Under the pieces are notes generated by a model. That model saw nothing but the letters and a program-made list of their open reading frames with translations, had not been told where the DNA came from and searched no databases. The translations under genes and the position numbers were made by a program. Shown here in pieces: positions 44,697-54,170 of a stretch of 64,000 nucleotides of DNA; position 1 is the first letter of the stretch; the number at the start of each line of letters is the position of its first letter. This DNA is from Blastococcus sp. HT6-4 (GTDB lineage Bacteria > Actinomycetota > Actinomycetes > Mycobacteriales > Geodermatophilaceae). The stretch spans positions 372,001-436,000 of the forward strand of contig NZ_CP155551.1 of the NCBI RefSeq assembly GCF_039679125.1. The letters run 5' to 3'.

Positions 44697-45161
44697 GTGA
44701 CCCTGGACCTCGACGCCGCGATGACCCGTGCGCTGGAGCTGGCGGCCGCCGCGGAGGAGTGGGGCGACACACCGATCGGCGCCGTCGTCCTCGGGCCCGA
44801 CGGTGCGGTGCTCGCCGAGGCGGCCAACGAGCGGGAGAAGCGCGGGGACCCCACGGCGCACGCGGAGGTGCTGGCGCTGCGCGCCGCCGCGCAGGTGCAC
44901 GGGGACGGCTGGCGGCTCTCCGGCTGCACGCTGGTGGTGACGCTGGAGCCCTGCACCATGTGCGCCGGGGCCAGCGTGCTGTCACGGGTCGACCGGGTGG
45001 TCTACGGCGCCGACGACCCCAAGGCGGGCGCCGCGGGATCGCTGTGGGACGTGGTCCGCGATCGGCGACTCAACCACCGCCCGCAGGTCATCGGCGGCGT
45101 CCGGGCCGAGGAGTCCGGCGCGCTGCTACGTGCCTTCTTCCGCCGTCGGCGCGGCCTGTAG
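44697..45161 (+). CDS. tadA: tRNA-specific adenosine deaminase TadA
   Basis: 154 residues. Zinc and catalytic motif 'HAE' (His55, Glu57) and 'PCTMC' (Cys86, Cys89) are intact, with 'DTPIGAVVLG' and 'VVYGADDPKAGAAGS' as in TadA. It deaminates A34 of tRNA-Arg(ACG), encoded at 9727, to inosine. GTG start. Followed directly by tRNA-Ser(CGA). Confidence 0.95.
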   Translation: MTLDLDAAMTRALELAAAAEEWGDTPIGAVVLGPDGAVLAEAANEREKRGDPTAHAEVLALRAAAQVHGDGWRLSGCTLVVTLEPCTMCAGASVLSRVDRVVYGADDPKAGAAGSLWDVVRDRRLNHRPQVIGGVRAEESGALLRAFFRRRRGL

Positions 45162-45171
45162 TCTCTTCGGC

Positions 45172-45256
45172 GGTGGCGTGTCCGAGCGGCCGAAGGAGCA
45201 CGCCTCGAAAGCGTGTGAGGTGCAAGCCTCCGTGGGTTCAAATCCCACCGCCACCG
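45172..45256 (+). tRNA. tRNA-Ser(CGA)
   Basis: 85 nt. Acceptor GGTGGCG/CGCCACC, anticodon stem CACGC/GCGTG, loop CTCGAAA with anticodon CGA at 45206-45208, T-loop TTCAAAT, long variable arm. No encoded CCA. It begins ten bases after the tadA stop. Confidence 0.95.
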
Positions 45257-45270
45257 CCAGCACGAACCGC

Positions 45271-45304
45271 GCCCCCGCCCTCCCGGATCCGGGAGGCCGG
45301 GGGC
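45271..45304. terminator. Terminator hairpin after tRNA-Ser(CGA)
   Basis: GCCCCCG and CGGGGGC outer arms with an inner CTCCCGGATCCGGGAG palindrome. It ends the tRNA transcript and may also serve the convergent kinase gene. Confidence 0.75.
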
Positions 45305-45338
45305 GTCGTCGTTCGCGGGGGCCGGGGAAGGCCGCGGA

Positions 45339-47033
45339 TCAGCCGATCGGGCGGTCGGAGTCGAGGAGCAGCTGCCCGTCCTCCCCGACGCGGAACGTGA
45401 GCCGGTGCTCCTCCCGCTCCCGCTCGCCGTCCGGGTAGCGGTACTCGAAGTCCGCGGTCGCGGTGTTCCCGCTCTCCTCCAGGTCGACGTCGCGCACCTT
45501 GACGTCGTCGAACCCCTCCCAGAAGGACACGTAGTTCTCGAAGCTGATGCTGTCGCGCAGCGTCGGGCCGGTGCGCTCCCAGGCCGCGGCGGGGTCCTCG
45601 AGCACGAGTCGGTGGTACTCCCGCACGAAGTCGCGGACGTTCCGCTCCGACAGGGGGTCGCCGTTCCGGCCGTCGTCCTCGTCGCGGTCCTCGTCCTCGT
45701 CCTCGTCGTCAACCTCGGGCGGGGGCGGCGTGGTCGGCTCGGGCTCCGGCGCCGGCGGCTCCTCCGTGACCGGGGCCGGTTCGCTGGTCTGCGGGGCCTC
45801 GGTCACCACCGAGGGGGACGCGCCGGCCGCCGTGTCCCCGGGGTCCGGGTCGCCGGACGTGCCGAGCCACACCGCGCCCCCGCCCAGCAGGAGTGCCGCC
45901 GCCACGCCGAGGCCTGCCCAGACCCCGCGCCGACGACGGCCGTCCGGCGAGGTGCGGGGACCGCCGGAGCCCGCGGGGGCGGCCCCGCTGCCGGCCGGCC
46001 ACGGGTGCCGCGCGGTGGCCGGTGGCGGCACCGGCATGCGCGCGGCCGGCGGGATCGGGGTCGGCGGGGCCTCTGATGCGGCGGCCTCGGAGCCGGCGGC
46101 CCCGGCGGCGAACACGGCGGTGCCGGCCGGCCCGGACGACGGCCGCAGGTCGGTGCGGGCCAGCAGCACGGTGGTCGTGTCGCCGCCGTGCCCGGCCGCC
46201 AGCCGGGCCAGCTCGTCGCGGACCTCGGTCATCGGCGGACGCTCGGTGGGGTCGGCGGCCAGCATGCGCAGCAGCGGGGCGGTGAGGACGCCGGCGCGCT
46301 GCGGGGGAGTGATCTGTCCGGCGGCGACCCGGTGCAGCATCCCGAGCGCGTTGTCCTCCATGCCGAACGGCGGCCGTCCCTCCAGGCAGGTGTAGAGGGT
46401 GGCGCCGAGGGAGAAGACGTCGCTGGCCTCCGTCATCTCCCGGCCCTGCGCCACCTCCGGTGCCAGGAAGGCGGGAGTGCCGGTGATCTGGCCGGTCTGG
46501 GTGAGGGTGACGTCCCCGCGGGCGTGGGAGATGCCGAAGTCGGTGATCTTCACCAGCCCCGCGACCGCGCCGCCCTGGCCGATCAGGACGTTGGCCGGCT
46601 TGACGTCCCGGTGCACGATCCCCGCCGCGTGCGTGGCGGCCAGCGCGTCGGCGACCTGCGCCCCGATCTGCCCCACCTGGTCCACCCGCAGGGGGCCGTC
46701 CTCGTCGAGGACCTCCGCCAGGCTGCGCGACGGCAGGTACTCCATGACCAGCCACGGGGCCCCGCCCTCGAGCGCCACGTCGTACACGGAGATGGCGTGT
46801 GGGTGGCTCAGCCGGGCGGCGATGCGCCCTTCGCGCAGGGCGCGCCGTCGCTGCTCGTCGATCTGCCGCTCGTCGGCACCGAGTGGGGACAGGACCTGCT
46901 TGACCGCGACCTGGCGGCCCAGCAGCTCGTCCCGGGCCAGCCACACCGTGCCCATCCCGCCGCCGCCGATCCGCGAGGCGAGCCGGTAGCGCCCCGCGAT
47001 GAGCCGGCCGGGCTCGGTGGACGGACGGGTCAT
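45339..47033 (-). CDS. Transmembrane serine/threonine protein kinase
   Basis: 564 residues. Residues 12-270 are a PknB-type kinase: 'RIGGGGMGTVWLARDE', 'VAVKQV' (ATP lysine), 'IVHRDVKPANVLI', 'ITDFGISHA', 'GTPAFLAPE'. A Pro/Ala-rich linker, a transmembrane helix ('WAGLGVAAALLLGGGAVWLG'), a very acidic Asp/Glu stretch with 'DDEDEDEDRDEDD', and an extracellular domain of about 115 residues follow. That domain ('FVREYHRLVLEDPAAAWERTGPTLRD') resembles the SnoaL/NTF2-like outer domains of some actinobacterial kinases. No PASTA repeats. The ligand is unknown. Confidence 0.93.
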   Translation of the reverse strand: MTRPSTEPGRLIAGRYRLASRIGGGGMGTVWLARDELLGRQVAVKQVLSPLGADERQIDEQRRRALREGRIAARLSHPHAISVYDVALEGGAPWLVMEYLPSRSLAEVLDEDGPLRVDQVGQIGAQVADALAATHAAGIVHRDVKPANVLIGQGGAVAGLVKITDFGISHARGDVTLTQTGQITGTPAFLAPEVAQGREMTEASDVFSLGATLYTCLEGRPPFGMEDNALGMLHRVAAGQITPPQRAGVLTAPLLRMLAADPTERPPMTEVRDELARLAAGHGGDTTTVLLARTDLRPSSGPAGTAVFAAGAAGSEAAASEAPPTPIPPAARMPVPPPATARHPWPAGSGAAPAGSGGPRTSPDGRRRRGVWAGLGVAAALLLGGGAVWLGTSGDPDPGDTAAGASPSVVTEAPQTSEPAPVTEEPPAPEPEPTTPPPPEVDDEDEDEDRDEDDGRNGDPLSERNVRDFVREYHRLVLEDPAAAWERTGPTLRDSISFENYVSFWEGFDDVKVRDVDLEESGNTATADFEYRYPDGEREREEHRLTFRVGEDGQLLLDSDRPIG

Positions 47034-47053
47034 CGATGTTGGTGGAGAACGGC

Positions 47054-47401
47054 TCAGACGGTGGAGGGCACGCCGTGCCGGCGCGCGTACTCCTCCTGCG
47101 CACCCACGGGCAGGGCGTCGTAGAGCTCGCCCAGCTGGTCGTGCACCTCCGGGTCGAGGTCGTCGAAGATCCGCTGCCAGGTGGGCGCCTCGTCGTAGCT
47201 GCGGGTCAGCAGCAGCTCCCAGGCCTGCGCCTGGCGGTCGCGCTTGCTGCGCTCGGCGACGAACTCCGACAGGTACCGGTCCTTGGCCGCCGTCTTCTCC
47301 TCGGCGGTCGCGCCGGCCGGCAGCTCACCGGCGTCACCACCCCTGAGCACACCGACGATCGCCTCGACGACGTCCGGCCGCACCTCGCTGTGCTCGCTCA
47401 T
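47054..47401 (-). CDS. Conserved hypothetical protein
   Basis: 115 residues, soluble, helical, charged ('AEEKTAAKDRYLSEFVAERSKRDRQAQAW', 'WQRIFDDLDPEVHDQLGELYDALP'). The ATG at 47401 has a GGAGG-containing leader; a longer frame upstream would run antisense through the tRNA-Ser(GGA) region and is rejected. It ends 20 bases before the kinase start on the same strand, so it may be cotranscribed with it. No known family recognised. Confidence 0.7.
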   Translation of the reverse strand: MSEHSEVRPDVVEAIVGVLRGGDAGELPAGATAEEKTAAKDRYLSEFVAERSKRDRQAQAWELLLTRSYDEAPTWQRIFDDLDPEVHDQLGELYDALPVGAQEEYARRHGVPSTV

Positions 47402-47566
47402 GTCCTGCGCCTCCTCGTCCGTGACCCGCGGTCCGGGGCCCTTCCCAGCCGGCCGTCCGGCCAACCGCTCTGCGGTGCAGGATGCCGCACGGCGGCGCGG
47501 ACGGCCCGTCCGGTGGTGTCCCGGCTGACCGCGCCGACCCCGCCCGGTAGGATCGTCTCCGCACGT

Positions 47567-47651
47567 GGAGGATTCGCCTAGTGGCCTATGGCGCTCGCTT
47601 GGAAAGCGGGTTGGGGGCAACCCCTCGGGAGTTCGAATCTCCCATCCTCCG
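47567..47651 (+). tRNA. tRNA-Ser(GGA)
   Basis: 85 nt. Acceptor GGAGGAT/ATCCTCC, anticodon stem CTCGC/GCGGG (one T-G pair), loop TTGGAAA with anticodon GGA at 47601-47603, variable arm TTGGGGGCAACCCC, T-loop TTCGAAT. No encoded CCA. Confidence 0.95.
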
Positions 47652-47657
47652 CAGTCC

Positions 47658-47691
47658 CGACAGGCCCCGGTGTCCGCACCGGGGCCTGTCG
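47658..47691. terminator. Terminator hairpin after tRNA-Ser(GGA)
   Basis: 15-bp perfect stem (CGACAGGCCCCGGTG and complement) with loop TCCG. It lies between the tRNA and the convergent EamA gene and likely serves both. Confidence 0.8.
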
Positions 47692-47701
47692 CATTCCCGG
47701 G

Positions 47702-48667
47702 TCAGGCGCCGGCCAACGGCGCGGGGGGCGCCGCGCGCGCCTGCCGAAGCCGGCGCGCGTAGAGCCCGGCGACGGCGGCCAGCACGAGCAGCCCGCCGGC
47801 GAGGGCCGCCGGCGCCAGCCGCTCGCCCAGGAACGCCGTCGCCAGCGCGGTCGCGGTCAGCGGCTCCAGCAGGGTCACGATCGCGGCCACCGCGCCCGGG
47901 ACGCTGCGGAGCCCGGTGAAGAAGAGGCCGTAGGCCAGCGCGCTGGGCACCGCGCCCAGGTAGAGCAGCACCGCCAGCGCCACCGGGTCGCCCGTCAGGC
48001 GCAGGCCGAGCGCCAGCGCCACGGGGGTGAGCAGCGCGGCGCCCCCCGCGAAGCTGGCCAGGGTCACCGGTACCCCCGCGGGCACGCCGCCGCCGGCCAG
48101 CGTGATGACGGCGTACGCGGCGGCCGCGCCGAGCGCGGTGAGCGCGCCCACCACGACCGCCGTACCGGTGTCGGCGCCGGCGGAGACCCCGACCAGCAGG
48201 ACGAGGCCGGTCAGCGCGACCACCAGGGCGACGACCGTCGCCCGGTCCGGCCGGCCGTGCCCGAGCAGCGCCGCGCCGACGGCGACCAGCAGCGGCGCGG
48301 TGCCCAGGGCCACGAGGGTGGCGATGCTCACCCCTGCCGTCGCCACGGCGGCGAAGTACGACAGCTGGTAGCACGCCATCGCGGTGCCGCAGAGCACCAG
48401 CCGGACGGTCGTGCCCCGGGTCGTCGGGACGGCGGTCGCCGCCCGCCGTCCCCGGGAGAGCAGGTGGACGGCCAGCAGGACGGCGGCGCCGATGGTCAGC
48501 CGGTGCCAGGCGATGTCGAGCGCGCCGAGGTCGGTGCGCCGGTCGACGATCGCGCCGCTGATGCCGGAGGTGCCCCAGCACAACGCCGCGAGGACGACGA
48601 GGAGGAAGCCCCGGCGGGCCGGGGCGAGGGTCCCGGGCGCGGCGCCGGCGGGTGTGCGGGTGGGCAT
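47702..48667 (-). CDS. EamA/DMT family transporter
   Basis: 321 residues with ten hydrophobic helices in two related halves, each of EamA type: 'LAALCWGTSGISGAIV' and 'AWHRLTIGAAVLLAV' in the first, 'VPSALAYGLFFTGLRSVPGAVAAIVTLLEPLTATALA' in the second. Members export amino acids or metabolites such as threonine, homoserine and cysteine derivatives. Substrate not defined. Confidence 0.9.
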   Translation of the reverse strand: MPTRTPAGAAPGTLAPARRGFLLVVLAALCWGTSGISGAIVDRRTDLGALDIAWHRLTIGAAVLLAVHLLSRGRRAATAVPTTRGTTVRLVLCGTAMACYQLSYFAAVATAGVSIATLVALGTAPLLVAVGAALLGHGRPDRATVVALVVALTGLVLLVGVSAGADTGTAVVVGALTALGAAAAYAVITLAGGGVPAGVPVTLASFAGGAALLTPVALALGLRLTGDPVALAVLLYLGAVPSALAYGLFFTGLRSVPGAVAAIVTLLEPLTATALATAFLGERLAPAALAGGLLVLAAVAGLYARRLRQARAAPPAPLAGA

Positions 48668-48870
48668 GACGCTCCAGGTGGCGGGTTCCGGTGGGGACTC
48701 GTCCCCGGAGCACGGCTGCGCGGCGGACCGCCGACGGCGGAGGCGGGACCGGTCGCGGTGCTCCGGGTCAGGAGCGCGGCGGGGGGAGGACGCAGGCGTG
48801 CCGGGGCGTCATGCCGAGGAGGGTAGTGGGGGACCCGATCGCCCGGGGAGCGGATTCCTCTACAGTGGAG

Positions 48871-48961
48871 CGCGACCCCTCGCGTGGCGTCATCCTGTGA
48901 ACCTCCCCAGGGCCGGAAGGCAGCAAGGATAAGCAGGCTCTGGCGGGTGCGCGGGGGGTCC
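48871..48961 (+). ncRNA. ffs: Signal recognition particle RNA (small bacterial SRP RNA)
   Basis: The diagnostic apical region with the two conserved internal loops is present: CCAGGGCCGGAAGGCAGCAA followed by GGATAAGCAGG. The flanks GACCCCTCGCG and CGCGGGGGGTC close the long hairpin. TACAGT at 48861-48866 may be the -10 box. The exact ends are estimated. It scaffolds Ffh for membrane-protein targeting. Confidence 0.93.
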
Positions 48962-48984
48962 TCTCCGTTTCCGCGGCCCGCCGC

Positions 48985-49845
48985 TCACCAGAGCGTGTCG
49001 GCCAGGCGGACCGCCGCGACCACTGCCGATGCGCCGTCGATCGGCTGGTCGGCACCGGCGGTCACCCCGAAGGTCCAGGCGCCGCTGCCGCTGCTGTCCA
49101 GCGCGAACACCGTCCACCGGGTGCTCGACCGGTCAGCGCAGACCTCGACGACGAGGCCTGGTCCCGTGGCCGACTGGACGACGGTCTGCTGGCAGCTCTC
49201 CTGGGTGGGGAGGCCCGTGGTGAACTCCTCCGCCGTCCACCCGGGGGTGAAGCCGATGCCCGCCGAGAAGTGGTCCGCCAGGCCGCCGGACGAGCTCCCC
49301 GGCGCCGACCACTCGCACGCGCCCATGTCGCCCGGCAGGGTGCCGGCCCGGTGGCTGAGCGGGATGCCGCCGAGGGCCGCCTGCAGCTCGCCGGTGTCCT
49401 CCGGGCACGGGAACGTCGCCGCCGGGGCGGTCAGGGACACGACGGCGGGCCGTGGCCCGGGCTCCTCGAGCGCCCGGGCGACGGCGGCGCCGGCTGCGTC
49501 GAGGCGCTGCTGCAGTGCGCGCTGCTCCTGCTCGGCCGCCAGCTCGGCGCGGTCCGCGTCGGCATTCCCGCCGGACGGGGGCACGACGGCCGGAGCGGAG
49601 CCGCCGCCCGGCCCGGCGACGCCACCCGGCCCGGAGGAGTCCAGGGCGCCGAGGCCGAGCGGCACGCCGATGGCCACCGCGGCGGTCACGGCGGCGGCGG
49701 CGAGGACCGCGACGCGTCCCTGCCGCTGCCGGCGGTTCCGCTCCCGGGCGTTCCGCACCAGGCCCACGACGTCGATCGGCGGAGTGCTCCGGTCGGCGAG
49801 CCGGTCCAGGCGGTCGCGGAGGGCGATCGTCTCCTGCTCGTTCAC
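48985..49845 (-). CDS. Membrane protein cotranscribed with the SigE-type sigma factor
   Basis: 286 residues. Cytoplasmic N-terminal helix region ('LRDRLDRLADRSTPPIDVVGLVRNARERNRR'), one transmembrane helix (about 43-65), Gly/Pro-rich linker, a short heptad-like helix, and an extracytoplasmic domain with four cysteines. The layout is that of an anti-sigma factor, but the zinc-binding HxxxCxxC motif is absent. The GTG start overlaps the sigma factor stop by four bases, which argues for a functional link. Possibly an anti-sigma or sensor partner. Confidence 0.7.
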   Translation of the reverse strand: MNEQETIALRDRLDRLADRSTPPIDVVGLVRNARERNRRQRQGRVAVLAAAAVTAAVAIGVPLGLGALDSSGPGGVAGPGGGSAPAVVPPSGGNADADRAELAAEQEQRALQQRLDAAGAAVARALEEPGPRPAVVSLTAPAATFPCPEDTGELQAALGGIPLSHRAGTLPGDMGACEWSAPGSSSGGLADHFSAGIGFTPGWTAEEFTTGLPTQESCQQTVVQSATGPGLVVEVCADRSSTRWTVFALDSSGSGAWTFGVTAGADQPIDGASAVVAAVRLADTLW

Positions 49846-50366
49846 TGCAGCCTCCCGGTGGTGGGGGTGAGGTCGCCGTGTCCGGGCGCGAGCAGGACGC
49901 GGAGCGCGGCCAGCCCCTTGGTGACGTGGTTGTTGACGGTGCTGACCGAGCAGCCCATGACCGGTGCCGTCCCGGCTTCGGAGAGGTCCTCGAAGTAGCG
50001 CAGGACGACGGCGGTGCGCACCCGTGGCGAGAGCTCCATCAGCGCCCGCCGCATCTCGTCGGTGTCCGCCTGGGCCGTCTGGTGGTCGTCGGTCCAGCTG
50101 TCCGGCATCCGTTCGATCACCTGCTCGGTGTTCAGCAGGCGACGACGCCAGCTCAGGTGGCTGGTGACCATGATCCGGCGGACGTAGGCCGGCGGGTGAT
50201 CGCTGCGGCGGACCTTCTCCCAGGCGCCGTAGGCGTTGGCCAGTGTGGTCTGCACCAGATCCTTCCCGTGCTGACGGTCGCCGGTGATCAGGCAGGCGGT
50301 CCTGAGCAGGGCGGCACCCCGTTCGGCGACGAACGCGGTGAACTCGTCGTCCCGCTGCTCCTTCAT
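49842..50366 (-). CDS. RNA polymerase sigma factor, SigE family (ECF)
   Basis: 174 residues. Region 2 ('EFTAFVAERGAALLRTACLITGDRQHGKDLVQTTLANAYGAW') and region 4 ('ALMELSPRVRTAVVLRYFEDLSEAGTAPVMGCSVSTVNNHVTKGLAALR') of a SigE-family ECF factor as found in actinomycetes (the TIGR02983 group). The ATG at 50366 follows GGAGGG closely; an in-frame ATG 24 bases upstream is also possible. Promoter targets may include GGAAC/GTT-type sites, but no direct link is shown. Confidence 0.92.
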   Translation of the reverse strand: MKEQRDDEFTAFVAERGAALLRTACLITGDRQHGKDLVQTTLANAYGAWEKVRRSDHPPAYVRRIMVTSHLSWRRRLLNTEQVIERMPDSWTDDHQTAQADTDEMRRALMELSPRVRTAVVLRYFEDLSEAGTAPVMGCSVSTVNNHVTKGLAALRVLLAPGHGDLTPTTGRLQ

Positions 50367-50519
50367 CCGCCCTCCCGGCGCTCGATCCACTTCCTAGGAC
50401 GCCGCGGGACCGCGCCCCGACCCCACACCCTCGGGTACCGGGTCGGTAACGGGAGGGAAAAGTGCAGCCCGGTCCCGTGGTGGTCCGCGACGTCGGTGGG
50501 GCCACGTAACCTCGCCGAC

Positions 50520-52853
50520 GTGGCACTGGCGCTCTACCGGAAGTACCGACCGGCGACCTTCGCCGAGGTGGTCGGGCAGGAGCACGTCACCACGCCCCTG
50601 ATGAACGCCGTCGACAGCGGGCGGATCAACCACGCGTACCTCTTCAGCGGCCCGCGCGGGTGCGGCAAGACGTCGTCGGCGCGCATCCTGGCGCGCTCGC
50701 TGAACTGCGTGCAGGGCCCGACCTCCACCCCCTGCGGGGTCTGCGAGTCCTGCGTCGCGCTGGCCCCCGACGGCCCGGGGTCGCTGGACGTCATGGAGAT
50801 CGACGCGGCCAGCCACGGTGGTGTCGACGACGCCCGCGACCTGCGCGAGCGCGCGTTCTTCGCGCCGGTGAACAGCCGCTACAAGGTCTACATCGTCGAC
50901 GAGGCGCACATGGTGACCACGCAGGGCTTCAACGCCCTGCTCAAGGTGGTCGAGGAGCCGCCGGACTTCCTGGTCTTCGTCTTCGCCACCACCGAGCCGG
51001 AGAAGGTCCTCCCGACCATCCGCTCGCGCACCCACCACTACCCGTTCCGGCTCGTGCCGCCCACGACGCTGCGCACGCTGCTGGAGAAGACCTGCGCCGC
51101 CGAGGGCGTGCAGGTGGAGCCCACGGTGTTCCCGCTCGTCGTCCGGGCCGGCGGCGGCTCGGTGCGCGACTCGCTGTCGATCCTCGACCAGCTGCTGGCC
51201 GGCGCCGGGCCGGAGGGCGTCACCTACCGGAGCGCCGTCGGCCTGCTCGGCGTCACCGACGACGCGCTGCTCGACGAGACCATCGACGCGCTGGCCGCCT
51301 CCGACGCGCCGGGTGTCTTCCGCGCGGTCGACCGGGTGGTCGAGGCCGGCCACGACCCGCGCCGCTTCGCCACCGACCTGCTCGACCGGCTGCGCGACCT
51401 GATCGTGCTGGACGCCGTGCCCGACGCCGGCGGCAACGGGCTGCTCGACTGCCCGCCCGACCGGCTGGACCTGATGAACCAGCAGGCGCAGGCGCTCGGC
51501 TCGGCGACCTTGTCGCGCATGGCCGACACGGTGCACGAGGGGCTCACCGAGATGCGGGGGACGACGGCTCCGCGGCTGCTGCTCGAGCTGGTCTGCGCCC
51601 GCATGCTCCTGCCGGCCACCGAGGGCTCGACCGCGGCGACCCTGCAGCGCCTGGAGCGGCTCGAGCGGCGGATGTCGATCGCCGGCGAGCACGCGGGCCG
51701 GCCGGCCGACGCCGGCCACCGCGAGGCGCCGGTCGCCGAGGCTCCGCCCCGCGAGGTCGCGGCCGCACCGGTGCCGCCGGCACCGGCGCCCGGCCCGGGG
51801 ACGGAGACCGCGGCCCGGCGCGAGTTCGTCCGCAGGTCGCAGGCGCAGGCCCGCCCGGAGGCGCCCGCCCGGGCCGGCGCGCCGGCGCCCGCCGCCCCCG
51901 GGGAGCCCGCCGCCGCGCCCGCGCCCGCCCCGGTCCCGTCCACCCCGCCCGCACCCGCGGCCGCGCCGGTGGCGGCGACACCTGCCCCCGCCTCCGACGA
52001 CTGGCCGGAGACGGCCCGGCCCGGGGCCGGGAACCGCGCCGCGCCGCCGGCGCCGGCCCCGGCCGGCGAGTGGCCGGAGACGGCGCGGCCGGGGAACCCG
52101 CCCGCACCCGCACCCGCACCGGCCGCGGGCCCGCCCGCGTCCGCCGGGCGGCACCCGCAGGAGACGGTGGGCGAACCGGACATCCCCCTGCCCCCCGAGC
52201 CGACCGACGACGAGGAGTGGCCGCACCCGGCGCAGCCCGCCGCCGTCCGGGCCGCGGCCACCCGGGTCGAGCAGCCACGCCCGCCGGCGTCCCCGCCCCG
52301 CGCGGCCGCGGAGTCCGCCCCGGCACCCCGCGGGGGCGAGCCCACCCCGGTCGTGTCCGCCAACCCGCCCGAGGCCGCGCCGGACGGCGAGCTGACCACC
52401 GCCGACGTCCGCCGGGTGTGGCCGGAGCTGCTGTCCGTCGTCAAGAAGCACAAGCGCACCACCGAGGCGCTGCTGAAGAACGCCCAGGTGCACGGGCTCT
52501 CCAACGGCGTGCTCACGCTGTCGACGCCGTCACCGGCACTGGCCCGGCGGCTCGGCGACGACCTCAACAAGGACGTCGTCCGCGCCGCGCTCAACGAGCT
52601 GCTGGGCGTGCGCTGGCGGGTCGACGCCGTGGTCGAGGGCGCCGGTCCGGCGGCCGGGCCGGAGGTGACCCCGGAGGTGGCGCGGGAGGCCGCGCGGGCC
52701 GCCGAGGCGGCCGAGGCGCGCGAGCTCATGGCCGAGCGGGCGGCGGAGGGGTCCACCGGCGGCGACCAGCCCCCCGAGCCCGCCGTCGACCAGGAGCAGG
52801 CGGCGCTGCAGCTGCTGCGGGCTCAGCTGGGCGCCCGGCCGGTCGACGGCTGA
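50520..52853 (+). CDS. dnaX: DNA polymerase III subunits gamma/tau
   Basis: 777 residues. AAA+ clamp-loader ATPase: '[18 protein letters not shown]', Walker A '[15 protein letters not shown]', zinc module Cys cluster ('CVQGP', 'PCGVCESC'), Walker B '[10 protein letters not shown]', sensor '[15 protein letters not shown]'. A long Pro/Ala-rich linker (about 410-615) contains two copies of 'WPETARPG' and a related 'WPHPAQP'. The C-terminal domain ('[28 protein letters not shown]') is the actinobacterial DnaX tau-type domain. GTG start. Followed by ybaB and recR, the common gene order. Confidence 0.95.
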   Translation: MALALYRKYRPATFAEVVGQEHVTTPLMNAVDSGRINHAYLFSGPRGCGKTSSARILARSLNCVQGPTSTPCGVCESCVALAPDGPGSLDVMEIDAASHGGVDDARDLRERAFFAPVNSRYKVYIVDEAHMVTTQGFNALLKVVEEPPDFLVFVFATTEPEKVLPTIRSRTHHYPFRLVPPTTLRTLLEKTCAAEGVQVEPTVFPLVVRAGGGSVRDSLSILDQLLAGAGPEGVTYRSAVGLLGVTDDALLDETIDALAASDAPGVFRAVDRVVEAGHDPRRFATDLLDRLRDLIVLDAVPDAGGNGLLDCPPDRLDLMNQQAQALGSATLSRMADTVHEGLTEMRGTTAPRLLLELVCARMLLPATEGSTAATLQRLERLERRMSIAGEHAGRPADAGHREAPVAEAPPREVAAAPVPPAPAPGPGTETAARREFVRRSQAQARPEAPARAGAPAPAAPGEPAAAPAPAPVPSTPPAPAAAPVAATPAPASDDWPETARPGAGNRAAPPAPAPAGEWPETARPGNPPAPAPAPAAGPPASAGRHPQETVGEPDIPLPPEPTDDEEWPHPAQPAAVRAAATRVEQPRPPASPPRAAAESAPAPRGGEPTPVVSANPPEAAPDGELTTADVRRVWPELLSVVKKHKRTTEALLKNAQVHGLSNGVLTLSTPSPALARRLGDDLNKDVVRAALNELLGVRWRVDAVVEGAGPAAGPEVTPEVAREAARAAEAAEARELMAERAAEGSTGGDQPPEPAVDQEQAALQLLRAQLGARPVDG

Positions 52854-52906
52854 CGTCGCGCGACGGCGTGCCGTCACCTGTCGCACCGGCGGCCTACTCT
52901 CGTGGC

Positions 52907-53254
52907 ATGTTCCCCGGAGGCCAGCAGCCCGACCTGTCGCAGCTCATGAAGCAGGCGCAGCAGATGCAGCAGCAGCTCGCCGCCGCCCAGCAGGAGCTGG
53001 CGGCCACGGAGGTGACCGGCACCGCCGGCGGCAACCTGGTGTCGGCCACGATGACCGGCGACGGCGATCTGACCGCGCTCACGATCGCGCCGGCCGCGGT
53101 CGACCCCGACGACCTGGAGACCCTGCAGGACCTGGTGGTCGCCGCCGTCCGCGACGCCAAGCGGGCGGCCGACGAGCTGACCGCCAGCCGCATGGGCCCG
53201 CTGGCCGGGGGCCTCGGCGGTCCCGGCGGCGGCCTGGGGCTGCCCGGCCTCTGA
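52907..53254 (+). CDS. YbaB/EbfC family nucleoid-associated protein
   Basis: 115 residues. '[29 protein letters not shown]' coiled coil and '[18 protein letters not shown]' core strands are typical. It binds DNA as a dimer. The tail is Gly-rich. The ATG at 52907 sits 53 bases after dnaX, and recR follows; this trio is conserved in bacteria. Confidence 0.93.
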   Translation: MFPGGQQPDLSQLMKQAQQMQQQLAAAQQELAATEVTGTAGGNLVSATMTGDGDLTALTIAPAAVDPDDLETLQDLVVAAVRDAKRAADELTASRMGPLAGGLGGPGGGLGLPGL

Positions 53255-53297
53255 TCGGGCGCGCCCGCCCGATCCACTTCGCAACTCGAGGAGCACC

Positions 53298-53897
53298 GTG
53301 TACGAGGGTGCCGTCCAGGACCTGATCGACGAGCTCGGCCGCCTGCCCGGCGTCGGGCCGAAGAGCGCCCAGCGCATCGCGTTCCACCTGCTGTCGTCGG
53401 AGTCCGCCGACGTCAGCCGGCTGGTCGCCGCCCTGACCCGGGTGCAGGAGTCGGTCCGGTTCTGCGTGACCTGCTACAACGTCGCCGAGGCCGAGCAGTG
53501 CAGGATCTGCCGCGACGTGCGCCGCTCGGACGACGTGCTGTGCGTCGTGGAGGAGCCCAAGGACGTCGTGGCCATCGAGCGCACCCGTGAGTTCCGCGGC
53601 CGCTACCACGTGCTCGGCGGGGCGATCAGCCCGATCGACGGCGTGGGCCCCGACGACCTGCGGGTCAAGGAGCTGATGACCCGGCTGATGGACGGCCAGG
53701 TCACCGAGCTGATCATCGCGACCGACCCGAACCTCGAGGGGGAGGCGACGGCGGCATACCTCGCGCGGCTCGTCGGCCCGATGGGGCTCACCGTCTCGCG
53801 GCTGGCCAGTGGGCTGCCCGTGGGCGGGGACCTCGAGTACGCCGACGAGGTCACGCTGGGCCGGGCCTTCGAGGGCCGCCGCCGCATCGAGGCCTGA
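53298..53897 (+). CDS. recR: Recombination protein RecR
   Basis: 199 residues, the usual length. Helix-hairpin-helix '[20 protein letters not shown]', C4 zinc finger (Cys56, Cys59, Cys68, Cys71), TOPRIM '[16 protein letters not shown]', and the C-terminal '[27 protein letters not shown]'. RecR works with RecF and RecO in gap repair. GTG start. Confidence 0.96.
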   Translation: MYEGAVQDLIDELGRLPGVGPKSAQRIAFHLLSSESADVSRLVAALTRVQESVRFCVTCYNVAEAEQCRICRDVRRSDDVLCVVEEPKDVVAIERTREFRGRYHVLGGAISPIDGVGPDDLRVKELMTRLMDGQVTELIIATDPNLEGEATAAYLARLVGPMGLTVSRLASGLPVGGDLEYADEVTLGRAFEGRRRIEA

Positions 53898-54170
53898 CCG
53901 CGCCGCCGGGCGGTGATCTGGCCCGGCGCCAGCACCTGGTGCAGCGGCGGACGGGCGCCGGCGTCGGGCGTGACGGAGTACCCGCGTGCACCCCTCCGGC
54001 ACTCAGCGTCGCGAAAGGTCACGAGATGATGTCGATCACCAGGTGACCGGCGCCGGTACACCGCGGTGGTCCTAGTGTCGCGGCACGCGCCGGCGGACGA
54101 TCGTTCGTCCCAGGCGGCCCCGTCCGGAGCACGTCCGGCCCCCGAGGGTCGAGAAGGCAGGTCTTCCGCG
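53898..54170 (+). promoter_or_regulatory. Upstream region of the peptide-type ABC operon
   Basis: 273 bases. It contains GGTCAC (54017-54022) matched by GTGACC (54043-54048), and a smaller TCACC-a-GGTGA palindrome inside. These may be operator sequences for the ABC operon. No clear -35/-10 found. Confidence 0.35.

Noticed and set aside
47402..47620. N-terminal extension of the hypothetical protein at 47054
   Set aside because: It would run antisense into tRNA-Ser(GGA); the ATG at 47401 has a good ribosome-binding site.
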